The translations under genes were made by a program, and so were the position numbers. A stretch of 33,323 bases of DNA from Sphingobacteriales bacterium (lineage in GTDB: Bacteria; Bacteroidota; Bacteroidia; Chitinophagales; Chitinophagaceae), in assembly GCA_024642285.1 (NCBI GenBank), contig JAHEBJ010000028.1, forward strand, positions 1-33,323, read 5' to 3'. The notes under the pieces were generated by a model, which had not been told where the DNA came from, made no database searches, and saw only the letters and a list, made by a program, of their open reading frames with translations. Positions 23,291-31,570 of the stretch are shown piece by piece (within the stretch, counting starts at the first letter, position 1; every line of letters starts with the position of its first letter).

Positions 23291-24699
23291 GAATTTTCAA
23301 CTTCATTATTTTGGTTACTTTTTTTGTTCTCCTGTATTTCATTTTTGTGAATCTCATTTATATACTTCACTTTAAGTTGGTCGTAAAAGGAATGCCTGGT
23401 AATAATCTTAGAAATTAAGTTTGCTATTAGTGCTGTTAGCATAATATAGAAAATGATATTATGGCTGTTGGTCATTTCCAGAACCAGAATAGAGCATGTA
23501 AAAGGGCTTCGGGTAACACCCGTAAGAAATCCAGCCATGCCGCATAAAATAATTAAGTTGGTTGCCGGGCCAGATAAATGAAACAGATGTGCTGTTACTG
23601 CACCAATGCTGGCGCCTGCACTTAGAGATGGTGCAAAAATTCCACCGGCGGCTCCTGTTGAAAATGAAACAATAGGCCCCACAATTCTTAAAACAGGCAT
23701 ATACCAGCCCAGTTCTTTATTATCGGTAAACAATGTTGTTACCATAATCTCTTTTCCCGAACCAAAAGTGCGGTGGTCAATAAAAATAGCGAGGGAGGCG
23801 ATGATCAGTCCACAAATGATCACGTAGATATATTTCTGATATTTTTTTTTGAGCCCTTCTTTCTTTTTAAAAATAAAGAGAATGATCTTACCCATTCCAC
23901 TGCCACCCAGGCCGGTAACAACAGCAACCGGAATAATCACTAACACGATCCAGCCGGGAATATCATTCAGCAACGGGTATCCCAGGTAGAGATAGGGGCC
24001 TAAAAAATGTAATGCAGTAAGACCGGCAATGATAACACCGGTAAGCAGCGCTGATTTAAAATAACTAAAATGTATCTTGGTAAGTTCTTCAATGGCGAAT
24101 ACAATTCCGCCCAGGGGAGTATTAAAAGCAGATGCCAATCCGGCTGCGGCACCAGTTACAATCATGTTTCTTTTAGAAATTTTTGGATACCAGTCCGGAA
24201 GCCAGTCATTTATTTTTTTGTAGATAGTTGCCGATATCTGAATGGTCGGTCCTTCACGCCCAACCACGCCACCGCCAAAAACCATAATAAGGCTTGAAAT
24301 TATTTTTACAACAAGTACTTTAAGACTCAGCAGCTTGCTTACCTTATGATTGTGTTTGGGATTGGTAAGTTCGATAGCAGCACTTACCTGCGGTATTCCG
24401 CTGCCACGGGCAAATTCGGCAAATTTTGTTACTGTCCACAAGGCCAGCAGAAAACAAAGCGGTGTTATGATAAAGAACAGCCAACTGGCTTGTTCGTAAA
24501 CATATAAAGTGCCGGATTCAGCCATGGAAAATAAGTAAGCATAAATAACCGCCACGCCACCCGTAATAAATGCACCCAGCCAGAATGGGAGTGCGTTTAG
24601 AAAATTATTTTTTAACCGTGTGTTATCAGCGGCGTCAATTTTATTCTTAAAAAACCGCTTGATTTTATTTATAACATTCATCAATGGGTAATTAGTCAT
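23287..24699 (-). CDS. ClC family chloride channel / H+-coupled exchanger
   Basis: A 470-residue membrane protein of the ClC family with about 18 hydrophobic segments. The selectivity-filter motifs are GSGIPQVSAAIE (99-110), GGGVVGREGPTIQ (142-154) and GGIFAPSLSAGAS. The gating glutamate (E149, equal to E. coli E148) is present, and the pair E204/E205 in FAIEEL matches the internal proton glutamate E203 of exchangers, so Cl-/H+ antiport is likelier than channel activity. There is no C-terminal CBS domain. The start is the ATG at 24699; the earlier TTG is less likely. A TATCTTTA element lies 31 bases upstream. It is convergent with pepT, overlapping by four bases. Confidence 0.93.
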   Translation of the reverse strand: MTNYPLMNVINKIKRFFKNKIDAADNTRLKNNFLNALPFWLGAFITGGVAVIYAYLFSMAESGTLYVYEQASWLFFIITPLCFLLALWTVTKFAEFARGSGIPQVSAAIELTNPKHNHKVSKLLSLKVLVVKIISSLIMVFGGGVVGREGPTIQISATIYKKINDWLPDWYPKISKRNMIVTGAAAGLASAFNTPLGGIVFAIEELTKIHFSYFKSALLTGVIIAGLTALHFLGPYLYLGYPLLNDIPGWIVLVIIPVAVVTGLGGSGMGKIILFIFKKKEGLKKKYQKYIYVIICGLIIASLAIFIDHRTFGSGKEIMVTTLFTDNKELGWYMPVLRIVGPIVSFSTGAAGGIFAPSLSAGASIGAVTAHLFHLSGPATNLIILCGMAGFLTGVTRSPFTCSILVLEMTNSHNIIFYIMLTALIANLISKIITRHSFYDQLKVKYINEIHKNEIQENKKSNQNNEVENS

Positions 24700-24730
24700 A
24701 AACAACCAGAAGCATTTTAATGAGGAACGT

Positions 24731-24738
24731 TAAAGATA
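24731..24738 (-). promoter_or_regulatory. -7-like element of the ClC gene
   Basis: TATCTTTA on the minus strand, one mismatch to TAnnTTTG, 31 bases before the ATG. It lies in a 145-base spacer that otherwise shows no gene. Confidence 0.35.
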
Positions 24739-24844
24739 CAAAAGATGAGTTACACATTTAAGCAACGTATTGTTTTAATCCTGTAAGATTTTTCGAAAAC
24801 GGATTTTAGAATATGATAACTGTAAATCAAAGTGTTGATATCTG

Positions 24845-25882
24845 CTATCTTTTAAAAGCAGTGTACCAGTCAGACATCTCTTTGTACTTGTCCTTATTAT
24901 CATCCAGCCATTTTAATATTACATTATCCTTTTTTGATTGAGTAATATAATATGAGAAAGCATCTGAATGATTTTCATTTGCCAAACTGTAGAAAAAGTC
25001 AACATAGAAATCCCACCAAAAGCCTTTGTTTTTATCCTTCAATTCACCAAGAATTGTAAAAAGCGACTTCATATTGCCGGCAAATAGTTCGTAAGTGGAT
25101 TTATTTTTATTCAATTCGCTGCTGTTGCTGCTTTCCAATAATGCCAGCATCAATTCTGCTGTGCTAAATTCATCAGTTTTACTTCCTGGGGCAGATTTTA
25201 TTTTGATGGTGTTGCTTTTTTCATTTTTAAAATTCTCTTCCAGCATTGCAATTCCTTGCGCAGAGCGAGCGGAAGCGGGTTCAAGCAATAGAAAATTGCT
25301 GAGTGCTAAAATTGATTTTACGCGGTTTCCCTGTAAGTTCATGGAATATCCTAGTAATAAATGACTGCTTGCATGCGCCGGATTTACCCGCAGTCCTTTC
25401 ATAAGTGCCTCGTCTGTGTCCTTAAATTCTTTTAGATTAAACGAGGTAAGTGCCAGGTTGTAATACAATAAATAATTTTTAGGAAACTTGCTGATGCCGG
25501 CTTTGTAAGTCTTAACAGCCTCCTCTGGTTTCGCCTGCAGATCCTGCGTCGACCCCTTCAGTATATATGCCTGATCAACATAATCTCCATTGGCCGCAAT
25601 TACAGCATTACTGTGTTTAATGGTGTTTTCATAATCTTTCATTGCAAAATAGGATGATGCAATTTCATAGTTAGCCTGTGAGTTCCTGCTGTTTTGTTTT
25701 AAAACTTTCTTATAAAGCGCAATAGCTCCGGCGTAATCGCCTTTATCATGCAAGTGAATGCCATCTGTTATTTGTTCCGAAACAGTTTTTGATTGTGCAA
25801 AGCTGAAACCTGTAAATGCTAAACTAAAGATAAGCGCAATTATATATTTGCCGGGGGTAGTATGATAAAACAGGTATTTCAT
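24845..25882 (-). CDS. exported tetratricopeptide-repeat protein
   Basis: A 345-residue protein with an N-terminal signal peptide (hydrophobic YIIALIFSLAFTGFSFA, cleavage before QSK). TPR units follow in series: about 45-78 (GIHLHDKGDYAGAIALYKKV, SQANYEIASSYFAMKDYENT), then KGSTQDLQAKPEEAVKTYKAG, NYLLYYNLALTSFNLKEFKDT and SSHLLLGYSMNLQGNRVKS. The C-terminal 130 residues are helical without a clear TPR signature. TPR proteins mediate protein contacts; the partner is unknown. The chosen ATG lies 13 bases after the stop of the preceding secreted-protein gene; an upstream ATG at 25909 would overlap that gene and precede the signal peptide. The two are probably one operon. Confidence 0.82.
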   Translation of the reverse strand: MKYLFYHTTPGKYIIALIFSLAFTGFSFAQSKTVSEQITDGIHLHDKGDYAGAIALYKKVLKQNSRNSQANYEIASSYFAMKDYENTIKHSNAVIAANGDYVDQAYILKGSTQDLQAKPEEAVKTYKAGISKFPKNYLLYYNLALTSFNLKEFKDTDEALMKGLRVNPAHASSHLLLGYSMNLQGNRVKSILALSNFLLLEPASARSAQGIAMLEENFKNEKSNTIKIKSAPGSKTDEFSTAELMLALLESSNSSELNKNKSTYELFAGNMKSLFTILGELKDKNKGFWWDFYVDFFYSLANENHSDAFSYYITQSKKDNVILKWLDDNKDKYKEMSDWYTAFKR

Positions 25883-25895
25883 AACCGGAGCAGGA

Positions 25896-26357
25896 TTAAT
25901 AGTTTTCAAGAATTTTGCGTAGTTTCTTTTTCAGTTTGAAATTATTTGCTTCATTATCGCAGTAATTTAATACCAGTTTACAGGCGTTTTTTTGAACAAT
26001 CAATGCCGGTTCAGCAGCTTTTTTATTATCAATACTGTACTTTACCATCGCTGCAATATAAAGGCTCAACACGTTTTTATCTCCGCTTATTTCCTGAACT
26101 ACACCCTGAACATAAAAGCTGTAATCCTTTGTGCCCTCTACCCACTTTGAAAGGAATAGTAAAGCATTTGCCCTGTCTTTGCTATCTTCAATAAATGGCG
26201 ATGTAAGCAAAAAGCCCGCAGCTGACAAAGCCATCGGTTCTGTGGCCGCGTAGTCTGCAGTTTTCTCCAGTTTAACATCCTGGTATGGATACGCAGTCTG
26301 AGCCACGGCTTGAACAGAAAGAAAAATAAAAGAAAGTAGGATTAAAAATCTGAACAT
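25896..26357 (-). CDS. small exported protein of unknown function
   Basis: I do not recognise a named family. The 153-residue protein has a clear signal peptide (MFRFLILLSFIFLSVQAVAQ) and a mature domain that is predicted helical and Lys/Ala-rich, with a short NACKLVLNYCDNEANNFKLKKKLRK near the end. The two cysteines (in NACKL and NYCDN) could form a disulfide. It directly precedes the exported TPR protein on the same strand with a very short gap, so the two are likely made together and may interact in the periplasm. A TACCTTTA element lies 37 bases upstream. Confidence 0.75.
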   Translation of the reverse strand: MFRFLILLSFIFLSVQAVAQTAYPYQDVKLEKTADYAATEPMALSAAGFLLTSPFIEDSKDRANALLFLSKWVEGTKDYSFYVQGVVQEISGDKNVLSLYIAAMVKYSIDNKKAAEPALIVQKNACKLVLNYCDNEANNFKLKKKLRKILENY

Positions 26358-26394
26358 GGGGATTACATTTTAATTATAATGTTTGTAACCGGCA

Positions 26395-26402
26395 TAAAGG
26401 TA
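26395..26402 (-). promoter_or_regulatory. -7-like element of the exported-protein pair
   Basis: TACCTTTA on the minus strand, one mismatch to TAnnTTTG, 37 bases before the ATG at 26357. Confidence 0.3.
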
Positions 26403-26494
26403 ACTAAATTGATTCAGGCCGATTCGGCAAAGTTATTAAAAGCAGTAGGGTATTTCAGTTCTCTGATTTTTATGTACACAAATAATTATTGTTG

Positions 26495-26742
26495 CTAGTG
26501 GTGCGACTTGCCATAAATCTTCACTGCATCCGCCACTTTCAGTTTTTTACTTTTAAAATTCCATTACCCGTTTTCCGGGCTTTGTAAATATCAATATTAT
26601 CGATTTCGATTGGCTTTTGATGCAGTTTAGTTACTATCACATCAAAAGTAAATACTTTTTCAGTAGTGGCTACCAGCCAGTGTATATTATTCTTGTCGTC
26701 AGATATAGATGAGAAGCTACCCGGCTTTCCGGTTTCTTCAAT
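26495..26742 (-). pseudogene. C-terminal fragment of an unidentified protein fused to the permease remnant
   Basis: After the permease remnant the same frame continues for about 65 residues that are not membrane-like (DDKNNIHWLVATTEKVFTF, then VIVTKLHQKPIEIDNIDIY) and stops at 26539. If one base in an A-run just before that stop is skipped, the frame continues with KLKVADAVKIYGKSHH to a stop at 26495-26497, which reads like a natural C-terminus. This suggests the tail of a different gene with a second frameshift. I cannot name the parent protein. Confidence 0.45.
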
Positions 26743-27197
26743 CGTTAAAAAAATATTTACCCGGGTACTGTTCTTTACACCAACATGATTTATAAACGCC
26801 AGTAACAAAGTGATGACGGTGATAGTTACGGTCCGTGGTATTGGCTGCGCAAACCATTCCGAAAAGAAAGAGAGATAGGTAACCAACAGGTTTGCTAATG
26901 CTGCATAAGTAATAAAACGGGTGAGTAACAACAACCAGCCGGTTACAAAACCGGTAAGCTGACCTAGCGAAGACCGGGCATACACATAGGGTCGGCCCGT
27001 TTTATCGAAACGGCTGCTTACTTCGGCCAGGTATAAAATTATAATGAATACGGTTACTGCGCAAACCAGCACAGCCCAATACTGTAAACACCAATTTCTT
27101 TGAACACTTTGGAGGGTAAGCCAAAAATCCCTGCACCTATAACACCATTGATGTACAGGAGAACCATCTCCCATTTGCTGATACTGCGGTTAAACAT
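26740..27197 (-). pseudogene. APC family amino-acid permease, N-terminal remnant with frameshift
   Basis: The ATG at 27197 begins a recognisable APC transporter N-terminus: MFNRSISKWEMVLLYINGV followed by IGAGIFGLPSKVF, the substrate-binding first helix. Near 27070-27090 the frame breaks. Homology resumes in another frame with AVLVCAVTVFIIILYLAE, SSRFDKTGRPYVYAR, then LGQLTGFVTGWLLLLTRF and helices 3-4, ending at VGVKNSTRVNIFLTI (about 26743). The remaining eight or so helices are missing and unrelated sequence follows. So this is a decayed gene: one frameshift and a large 3' deletion. The open frame 26539-27174 spans both pieces but lacks a plausible start. Confidence 0.8.
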
Positions 27198-27328
27198 TAG
27201 CAAAAGATAGCGATAAAATTGCTCATCCAACAAAATCAAAAACGATTATTTTAAAATCCGGCGAGACAACCTTTTTATTTTTTTAAACCAATTATAAACA
27301 AGATTAACATTTTGTTATGCAGCAATTG

Positions 27329-27336
27329 TAAATTTG
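27329..27336 (+). promoter_or_regulatory. -7-like promoter element of exbB-exbD
   Basis: TAAATTTG is an exact TAnnTTTG match, 76 bases before the exbB ATG. A TTTG lies at 27311-27314, giving a 14-base spacer, shorter than the usual 17-23. Confidence 0.4.
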
Positions 27337-27412
27337 TTTCGTTTCATTGCAGAATTGAATAGCTTTGGCACAATTGTAGAGTGGCTATCATATAAATTAA
27401 AACCGGCATTAC

Positions 27413-28087
27413 ATGTTTAATATCTTATTGCAGATCGACAGTACTGGAATCGCAAGTTCAGCAGTAGCAAAAGAATCACTTTTTTCTTTATTGGTAAAGG
27501 GCGGCGTATTGATGATTCCGCTTGCGATCTTTATGGCCATGGCCATTTTCTTTTTTATTGAGCGGTTGATCGCCATACGTAAAGCAAGTAAGATAGAAGA
27601 TAATTTTATGAACATCATCCGTGATCATATCATCAACGGCAATGTAACTGCAGCACGTAGCCTCGCAAAAAATACCGGACATCCTGTTGCAAAAATGATC
27701 GACAAAGGAATACAGCGGATAGGAAAACCAATTGATGCCATTGAAAGAAGCATGGACAATGTAGGAAAACTGGAAGTGTATAAAATGGAAAAGAATCTGC
27801 CGGTACTTTCTGTTATAGCCCGTATTGCTCCGTTGTTTGGTTTTGTGGGAACCATTATCGGACTGGTAATGTTGTTAAGGGATTTTGCTGCTGCATCCAA
27901 TCCGTCTATTACTGATATCGCTGATGCGATGTATGTAAAGATGATTACTTCCGCAACCGGTTTGATAATAGGAATGCTTTCATTTTTAGGCTATAGCTAT
28001 CTCAATACTCAAATAGATAAAACGGTACATAAAATGGAATCGGCCAATGCAGATTTCCTTGATATTTTGCAAGAGCCAACAAAGTAA
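27413..28087 (+). CDS. exbB: MotA/TolQ/ExbB proton channel family protein
   Basis: Inner-membrane proton-channel subunit (224 residues) that energises outer-membrane transport with ExbD. The first helix is GGVLMIPLAIFMAMAIFFFIERLIAI (about 29-54). A cytosolic domain follows (GNVTAARSLAKNTGHPVAKMIDKGI, with the family position GKPIDAIERSM). The paired C-terminal helices are LPVLSVIARIAPLFGFVGTIIGLVMLL and ISDIADAMY to SATGLIIGMLSFLGYSYLN, the ExbB/TolQ signature with GTIIG. ExbD follows 87 bases downstream. Short length and the ExbD partner exclude a flagellar MotA; TolQ cannot be fully ruled out because no tonB, tolB or pal is visible. Confidence 0.9.
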   Translation: MFNILLQIDSTGIASSAVAKESLFSLLVKGGVLMIPLAIFMAMAIFFFIERLIAIRKASKIEDNFMNIIRDHIINGNVTAARSLAKNTGHPVAKMIDKGIQRIGKPIDAIERSMDNVGKLEVYKMEKNLPVLSVIARIAPLFGFVGTIIGLVMLLRDFAAASNPSITDIADAMYVKMITSATGLIIGMLSFLGYSYLNTQIDKTVHKMESANADFLDILQEPTK

Positions 28088-28104
28088 ATGCAGGAATTAT
28101 AATG

Positions 28105-28148
28105 ATTACACGAGTTTGTTAATCACATGAGAAAGCAGTTCGTGTAAT
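28105..28148. repeat. inverted repeat in the exbB-exbD spacer
   Basis: Perfect 9-base arms ATTACACGA (28105-28113) and TCGTGTAAT (28140-28148) are separated by 26 bases. The spacer between the two genes is 87 bases, long for a tight operon. It could fold as a stem in the mRNA and tune the exbB:exbD ratio, or be a dispersed intergenic repeat. Confidence 0.5.
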
Positions 28149-28174
28149 TAGTAAAAATCAGTGAAAAAAAAGAA

Positions 28175-28579
28175 ATGAGTTTAAAAAGTCGTTTAAGGGA
28201 TAATCAAAATGAAGTGGATGCCGGTCCGTTGAATGATGTATTGTTCATATTGTTGATGTTCTTTTTATTGGTTTCAACATTGGCAAATCCCAACGTGGTG
28301 AAGGTTAATAACCCTAAAGGAAAGAGCGATACAAGAGTGAGCCAGAATATTGTGGTTACAGTAACAAACGATCAAAGAGTTTTTATTGGCACGCAGCAGA
28401 TAGATATGATCTATATTGACTCGTTGCTTAAAAAGGAAGTAGACGATACCAGAAAATATGTAGATACTCCTACTGTAATTTTAAATGTAGATACTGCCGC
28501 CTATTATGGTCAGGCATTTAAGATTATGGAAGCTGCTAAAAGAGCAAAAGCCAAGCTGGCAGCAAATATTAAGCAGTAA
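28175..28579 (+). CDS. exbD: ExbD/TolR family biopolymer transport protein
   Basis: A 134-residue partner of ExbB with one N-terminal helix. The helix carries the essential aspartate in the block DAGPLNDVLFILLMFFLLVSTL (D22 or nearby), which faces the proton channel, and the rest is the periplasmic ExbD domain (VKVNNPKG, VVTVTNDQRVFIG, TPTVILNVDTAAYYGQAFKIMEAAKRA). It follows exbB on the same strand. The 3' end overlaps the convergent prmC gene by 11 bases. No TonB-like gene follows, so the transducer must be encoded elsewhere. Confidence 0.92.
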   Translation: MSLKSRLRDNQNEVDAGPLNDVLFILLMFFLLVSTLANPNVVKVNNPKGKSDTRVSQNIVVTVTNDQRVFIGTQQIDMIYIDSLLKKEVDDTRKYVDTPTVILNVDTAAYYGQAFKIMEAAKRAKAKLAANIKQ

Positions 28580-29420
28580 CCAGCACCATTCTTTCTTTTC
28601 CGAATATATCTTTTTTGATCATCACTGTTGGATATTCTTTTTGAAAAATGGCAGCAACTGCTGATGCATAGTCTTCATGGGTTTCCAGGTAAATTTTACC
28701 GCTATGGTGCAAATGGTCTTTTCCAAAAGCAGCAATTTTTTCGTAAAAGATCAACGGAGATAAGTCCGGAACAAATAATGCCTGATAAGGTTCGTAGTCA
28801 ATCACATTTTTATTGAGTTTTTCTTTTTCGCTGATTGGTATGTATGGCGGATTGCTCACAATAACATCGCAAACAGGAAGTTTTTGCCAATTGTTTTCAT
28901 TCAGAAAATCCATTTCCAAAAAACTGATGTGAGCATTATACATTTCGGCATTTTCTTTTGCAAGCGCCAAAGCATTTTTACTTACATCGATACTGGTAAC
29001 AACAGATGCAGGCAGATTTTTTTTTATAGCAATAGGTATACAGCCGCTTCCTGCGCCTATATCGAGTATCACCGGATCAGTGAGTTTAGATTTTCGGTCA
29101 GCTATCAGTTGTTCTACCAATTCTTCTGTTTCGGGCCGTGGAATTAAAACATGTTCATTCACTTTAAGTTTCATATGATAAAACCATGCCTCGCCAAGTA
29201 CATATTGAACAGGTTTGTGTTGCAGTAATTCCTGTAGTGTCGACTGGATCAGTTTTTTGGCTGCAGGAGTAATCATCTTGTCGGGATTCTTGATGATCTC
29301 AGTTCGTTTCAAAGAGATCTTTTTCTCAAATACCCAGTCGGTGATGGCTGTGGCTTCACTGAGGCTGTAAACCTTTTGCAGCTCAATCAAAAAATTACGG
29401 TATAGTTCCTTTATCGTCAT
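28569..29420 (-). CDS. prmC: peptide chain release factor N5-glutamine methyltransferase PrmC
   Basis: Methylates the glutamine of the GGQ motif in release factors RF1/RF2 using SAM. The 283-residue protein has the N-terminal helical domain, the block PVQYVLGEAWFYHMKL, RPETEELV (95-102), the SAM loop LDIGAGSGCIPIAIKK (119-134) and the catalytic NPPY (190-193) in VSNPPYIP. It is complete and of normal length. Its release-factor partner gene is not in the window. It is divergent from ribD. An exact -7 element ends four bases before the ATG, so the transcript may be leaderless. Confidence 0.97.
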   Translation of the reverse strand: MTIKELYRNFLIELQKVYSLSEATAITDWVFEKKISLKRTEIIKNPDKMITPAAKKLIQSTLQELLQHKPVQYVLGEAWFYHMKLKVNEHVLIPRPETEELVEQLIADRKSKLTDPVILDIGAGSGCIPIAIKKNLPASVVTSIDVSKNALALAKENAEMYNAHISFLEMDFLNENNWQKLPVCDVIVSNPPYIPISEKEKLNKNVIDYEPYQALFVPDLSPLIFYEKIAAFGKDHLHHSGKIYLETHEDYASAVAAIFQKEYPTVMIKKDIFGKERMVLVTA

Positions 29421-29424
29421 AAAG

Positions 29425-29432
29425 CAAACTTA
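29425..29432 (-). promoter_or_regulatory. -7 element abutting the prmC start
   Basis: TAAGTTTG on the minus strand is an exact TAnnTTTG match, four bases before the prmC ATG. At the usual -7 placement, transcription would begin at the start codon. Confidence 0.45.
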
Positions 29433-29528
29433 CTACTTAGCAGGTTGATTGTAATAAAACAGGGTGATGATATTTTAGTGACGACAAGAAGCCGGCTATG
29501 TAGTACACGTAGTTTATTTATTGATGCG

Positions 29529-29536
29529 TATTTTTG
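29529..29536 (+). promoter_or_regulatory. -7 element before ribD
   Basis: TATTTTTG is an exact TAnnTTTG match, four bases before the preferred TTG start (29541) and 25 before the next ATG (29562). It shares the short geometry of prmC. Confidence 0.45.
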
Positions 29537-29540
29537 TTGC

Positions 29541-30584
29541 TTGTCGTTTCAGGAACAATATATGATGCGTTGTTTGCAACTTGCCGGGCTTGGCGCCGGA
29601 AGAGTAGCACCTAATCCCATGGTTGGCGCTGTGTTGGTACATGATGGCCGGATAATTGGCGAAGGGTATCATCAACAGTTTGGCTGGCCACATGCCGAGG
29701 TAAAATGTTTGAATAGTGTTGCAATCGCCGACAAAGAGTTGATAGCAGATTCAACTTTGTATGTTTCACTGGAACCCTGTGCTCATTTTGGAAAGACACC
29801 TCCTTGCGCCGATCTGATAATTAGGCACGGAATTAGAAAAGTAGTTATTGGCTGCAGAGATACTTTTGAGGAAGTGGATGGCAAAGGAATTGAAAAATTA
29901 AAGTTGGCTGGCATTGATGTAATTGTTGGAATGATGGAAAAAGAAAGTACTGAGTTGAACAGGAGATTTTTTACTTTCCAAAAAAAACAACGTCCTTATA
30001 TTATTTTAAAGTGGGCACAATCTGATGATGGTTTTATTGCTGCCAACAATCCCGAAAGAATTTTTATCAGCAATGAGAATACGAACCGATTGGTACATAG
30101 ATGGAGAAGCGAAGAAGCGGCAATATTGGTGGGAACGAATACTGCATTGAATGATAACCCTGCGTTGACTGCAAGGTTGTGGACCGGCAACAATCCGGTA
30201 AGACTGGTAATTGATAGAGATTTAAAACTGCCCGGTTCTTTACAACTGTTTGATAAGAGTACAAAGACAATCGTATTTAATAACAGTAAGCAGTCTGAGG
30301 ACGATAATCTTGTTTTTCAGCAATTGAAAAATAACGAAGATGTATTGCAACAAATCTTGACATCGCTTTATGGGTTACAATTGCAATCTCTGATAGTGGA
30401 GGGCGGTTCAAAACTCCTGCAATCATTTATCAATTCCGGATTGTGGGATGAAGCAAGAGTTATCACAAACACATCTCTCAAAATTAATGACGGAGTCAGA
30501 GCGCCGGTTCTTAAAAATGAATTGCTTACTAAAGAAGAGCAAAGCGGCACAGAAAAGATCTCTTATTTTAAATTTATCCAATGA
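29541..30584 (+). CDS. ribD: bifunctional riboflavin biosynthesis deaminase/reductase RibD
   Basis: Catalyses the deamination and NADPH-dependent reduction steps of riboflavin synthesis. The N-terminal CMP/dCMP-deaminase-like domain has the zinc ligands H51 (HAEVKCL), C80 (SLEPCAHFGK) and C89 (PPCADL). The reductase domain starts near RPYIILKWAQSDDG (151-164) and includes TNRLVHRWRSEEAAILVGTNTALNDNPALT and LIVEGGSKLLQSFI. I favour the TTG at 29541 (MSFQEQYMMRCLQLAGLGAG, 347 residues), since family members usually carry a few residues before the YMxRC block. The ATG at 29562 is the alternative; the farther upstream 29445 start gives unrelated residues. Its last codons overlap the IMPACT gene by four bases. 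Confidence 0.93.
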   Translation: MSFQEQYMMRCLQLAGLGAGRVAPNPMVGAVLVHDGRIIGEGYHQQFGWPHAEVKCLNSVAIADKELIADSTLYVSLEPCAHFGKTPPCADLIIRHGIRKVVIGCRDTFEEVDGKGIEKLKLAGIDVIVGMMEKESTELNRRFFTFQKKQRPYIILKWAQSDDGFIAANNPERIFISNENTNRLVHRWRSEEAAILVGTNTALNDNPALTARLWTGNNPVRLVIDRDLKLPGSLQLFDKSTKTIVFNNSKQSEDDNLVFQQLKNNEDVLQQILTSLYGLQLQSLIVEGGSKLLQSFINSGLWDEARVITNTSLKINDGVRAPVLKNELLTKEEQSGTEKISYFKFIQ

Positions 30585-31189
30585 GTGAAGTAGATTTTTA
30601 TACTACCATCGAAAAATCATCCAATGCAGAATTCAAAGATCGTGGCAGCAAGTTTTTCGCTTTTGCTTTTCCCATCAAATCTGCCGAAGAGTTTAGGGCA
30701 GCATTGCAAGTTCTGAAGAAGGATCATCCCAAAGCTGTTCATCATTGTTTTGCATATCGAATTGGTACGGATGGAAATAATTTTCGTTCATCTGATGATG
30801 GAGAGCCGTCGGGTACAGCCGGTAAACCTATTCTTGGCCAGATTGACAGCAAAGGGGTAACAGACCTGGCAGTTGTTGTAGTAAGATATTGGGGCGGTAC
30901 CATGTTGGGCGTACCTGGTTTGATTAATGCTTATAAAACAGCTACGGCACTGGCTTTACAGATAACGCCGATTATTGAAAAGCAGATTGAAATGAATTAT
31001 TCTATTGAGTTTGATTATACCATTATGAATGAAGTAATGATGATCATCAAACAATTTAATTGTACCGTTCATTCAAATGAAATGCAATTGTTCTGCAACA
31101 TTAAAGCCGGCGTACCTAAGAACAGACAAGATGATGTTCTAAACCGCTTGGGTGATTTACGAAATGTGTCTGTTGAAAAAATCGCCTGA
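30581..31189 (+). CDS. IMPACT/YigZ family protein
   Basis: A 202-residue member of the YigZ/IMPACT family (UPF0029). Typical blocks: SKFFAFAFPIKSAEEFRAAL, HHCFAYRIGTDGNNFRSSDDGEPSGTAGKPIL, VVVVRYWGGTMLGVPGLINAYKTA. The C-terminal domain is a ferredoxin-like DUF1949-type region. Members may bind nucleic acid or influence translation; the bacterial role is not firmly known. It overlaps ribD by four bases (ATGA), showing translational coupling. Confidence 0.93.
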   Translation: MSEVDFYTTIEKSSNAEFKDRGSKFFAFAFPIKSAEEFRAALQVLKKDHPKAVHHCFAYRIGTDGNNFRSSDDGEPSGTAGKPILGQIDSKGVTDLAVVVVRYWGGTMLGVPGLINAYKTATALALQITPIIEKQIEMNYSIEFDYTIMNEVMMIIKQFNCTVHSNEMQLFCNIKAGVPKNRQDDVLNRLGDLRNVSVEKIA

Positions 31190-31225
31190 TAAGCTTATAT
31201 GTTGTAATTTTCTGAAAATATTTTC

Positions 31226-31567
31226 ATGGAAGCAGAAAAGAAATACAAAAGCTTTTGGAGTTTTTATCCATATTACCTCACCGAGCATGGTGATTTAACA
31301 AACCGCACCTTGCATTTTATTGGTACCGCCGGACTTCTTGCAATTCTGGTTGTCGCCATCGTGTTACAAAAATGGTGGATGCTGGCGTTAATACCTGTTT
31401 GTGGTTACGGCTTTGCCTGGGTGGGTCATTATTTTATTGAAAAGAATAAGCCAGCCACATTTACCTATCCGCTCTGGAGCCTGGCCAGCGATTTTGTAAT
31501 GTTCTGGCATATACTTACCGGGCAGATTAATAAAAAGCTTGAAGAAGCAAAAAAGACAATTAGATAG
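31226..31567 (+). CDS. Mpo1-like protein (DUF962)
   Basis: A small 113-residue membrane protein of the DUF962/Mpo1 family. Yeast Mpo1 is an Fe(II) dioxygenase in fatty-acid alpha-oxidation. The conserved histidine blocks are present: YYLTEHGDLTNRTLHFIGT (about 15-33) and VGHYFIEKNKPATFTYPLWSL (about 69-89), with two hydrophobic helices between. Fatty-acid oxidation is therefore possible but not shown for bacterial members. The ATG at 31226 is preceded by TAATTTTC, one mismatch to the -7 consensus. The MmcQ-type gene follows after three bases. Confidence 0.9.
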   Translation: MEAEKKYKSFWSFYPYYLTEHGDLTNRTLHFIGTAGLLAILVVAIVLQKWWMLALIPVCGYGFAWVGHYFIEKNKPATFTYPLWSLASDFVMFWHILTGQINKKLEEAKKTIR

Positions 31568-31570
31568 ATC

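Noticed and set aside
26539-27174. A 211-residue intact membrane protein
   Set aside because: Its first 30 residues are out of frame with the permease homology, and its last 65 are unrelated; it is a product of a frameshift and deletion.
27413-28087. Flagellar motor protein MotA
   Set aside because: It is too short, lacks the MotA cytoplasmic domain, and is followed by ExbD rather than MotB.
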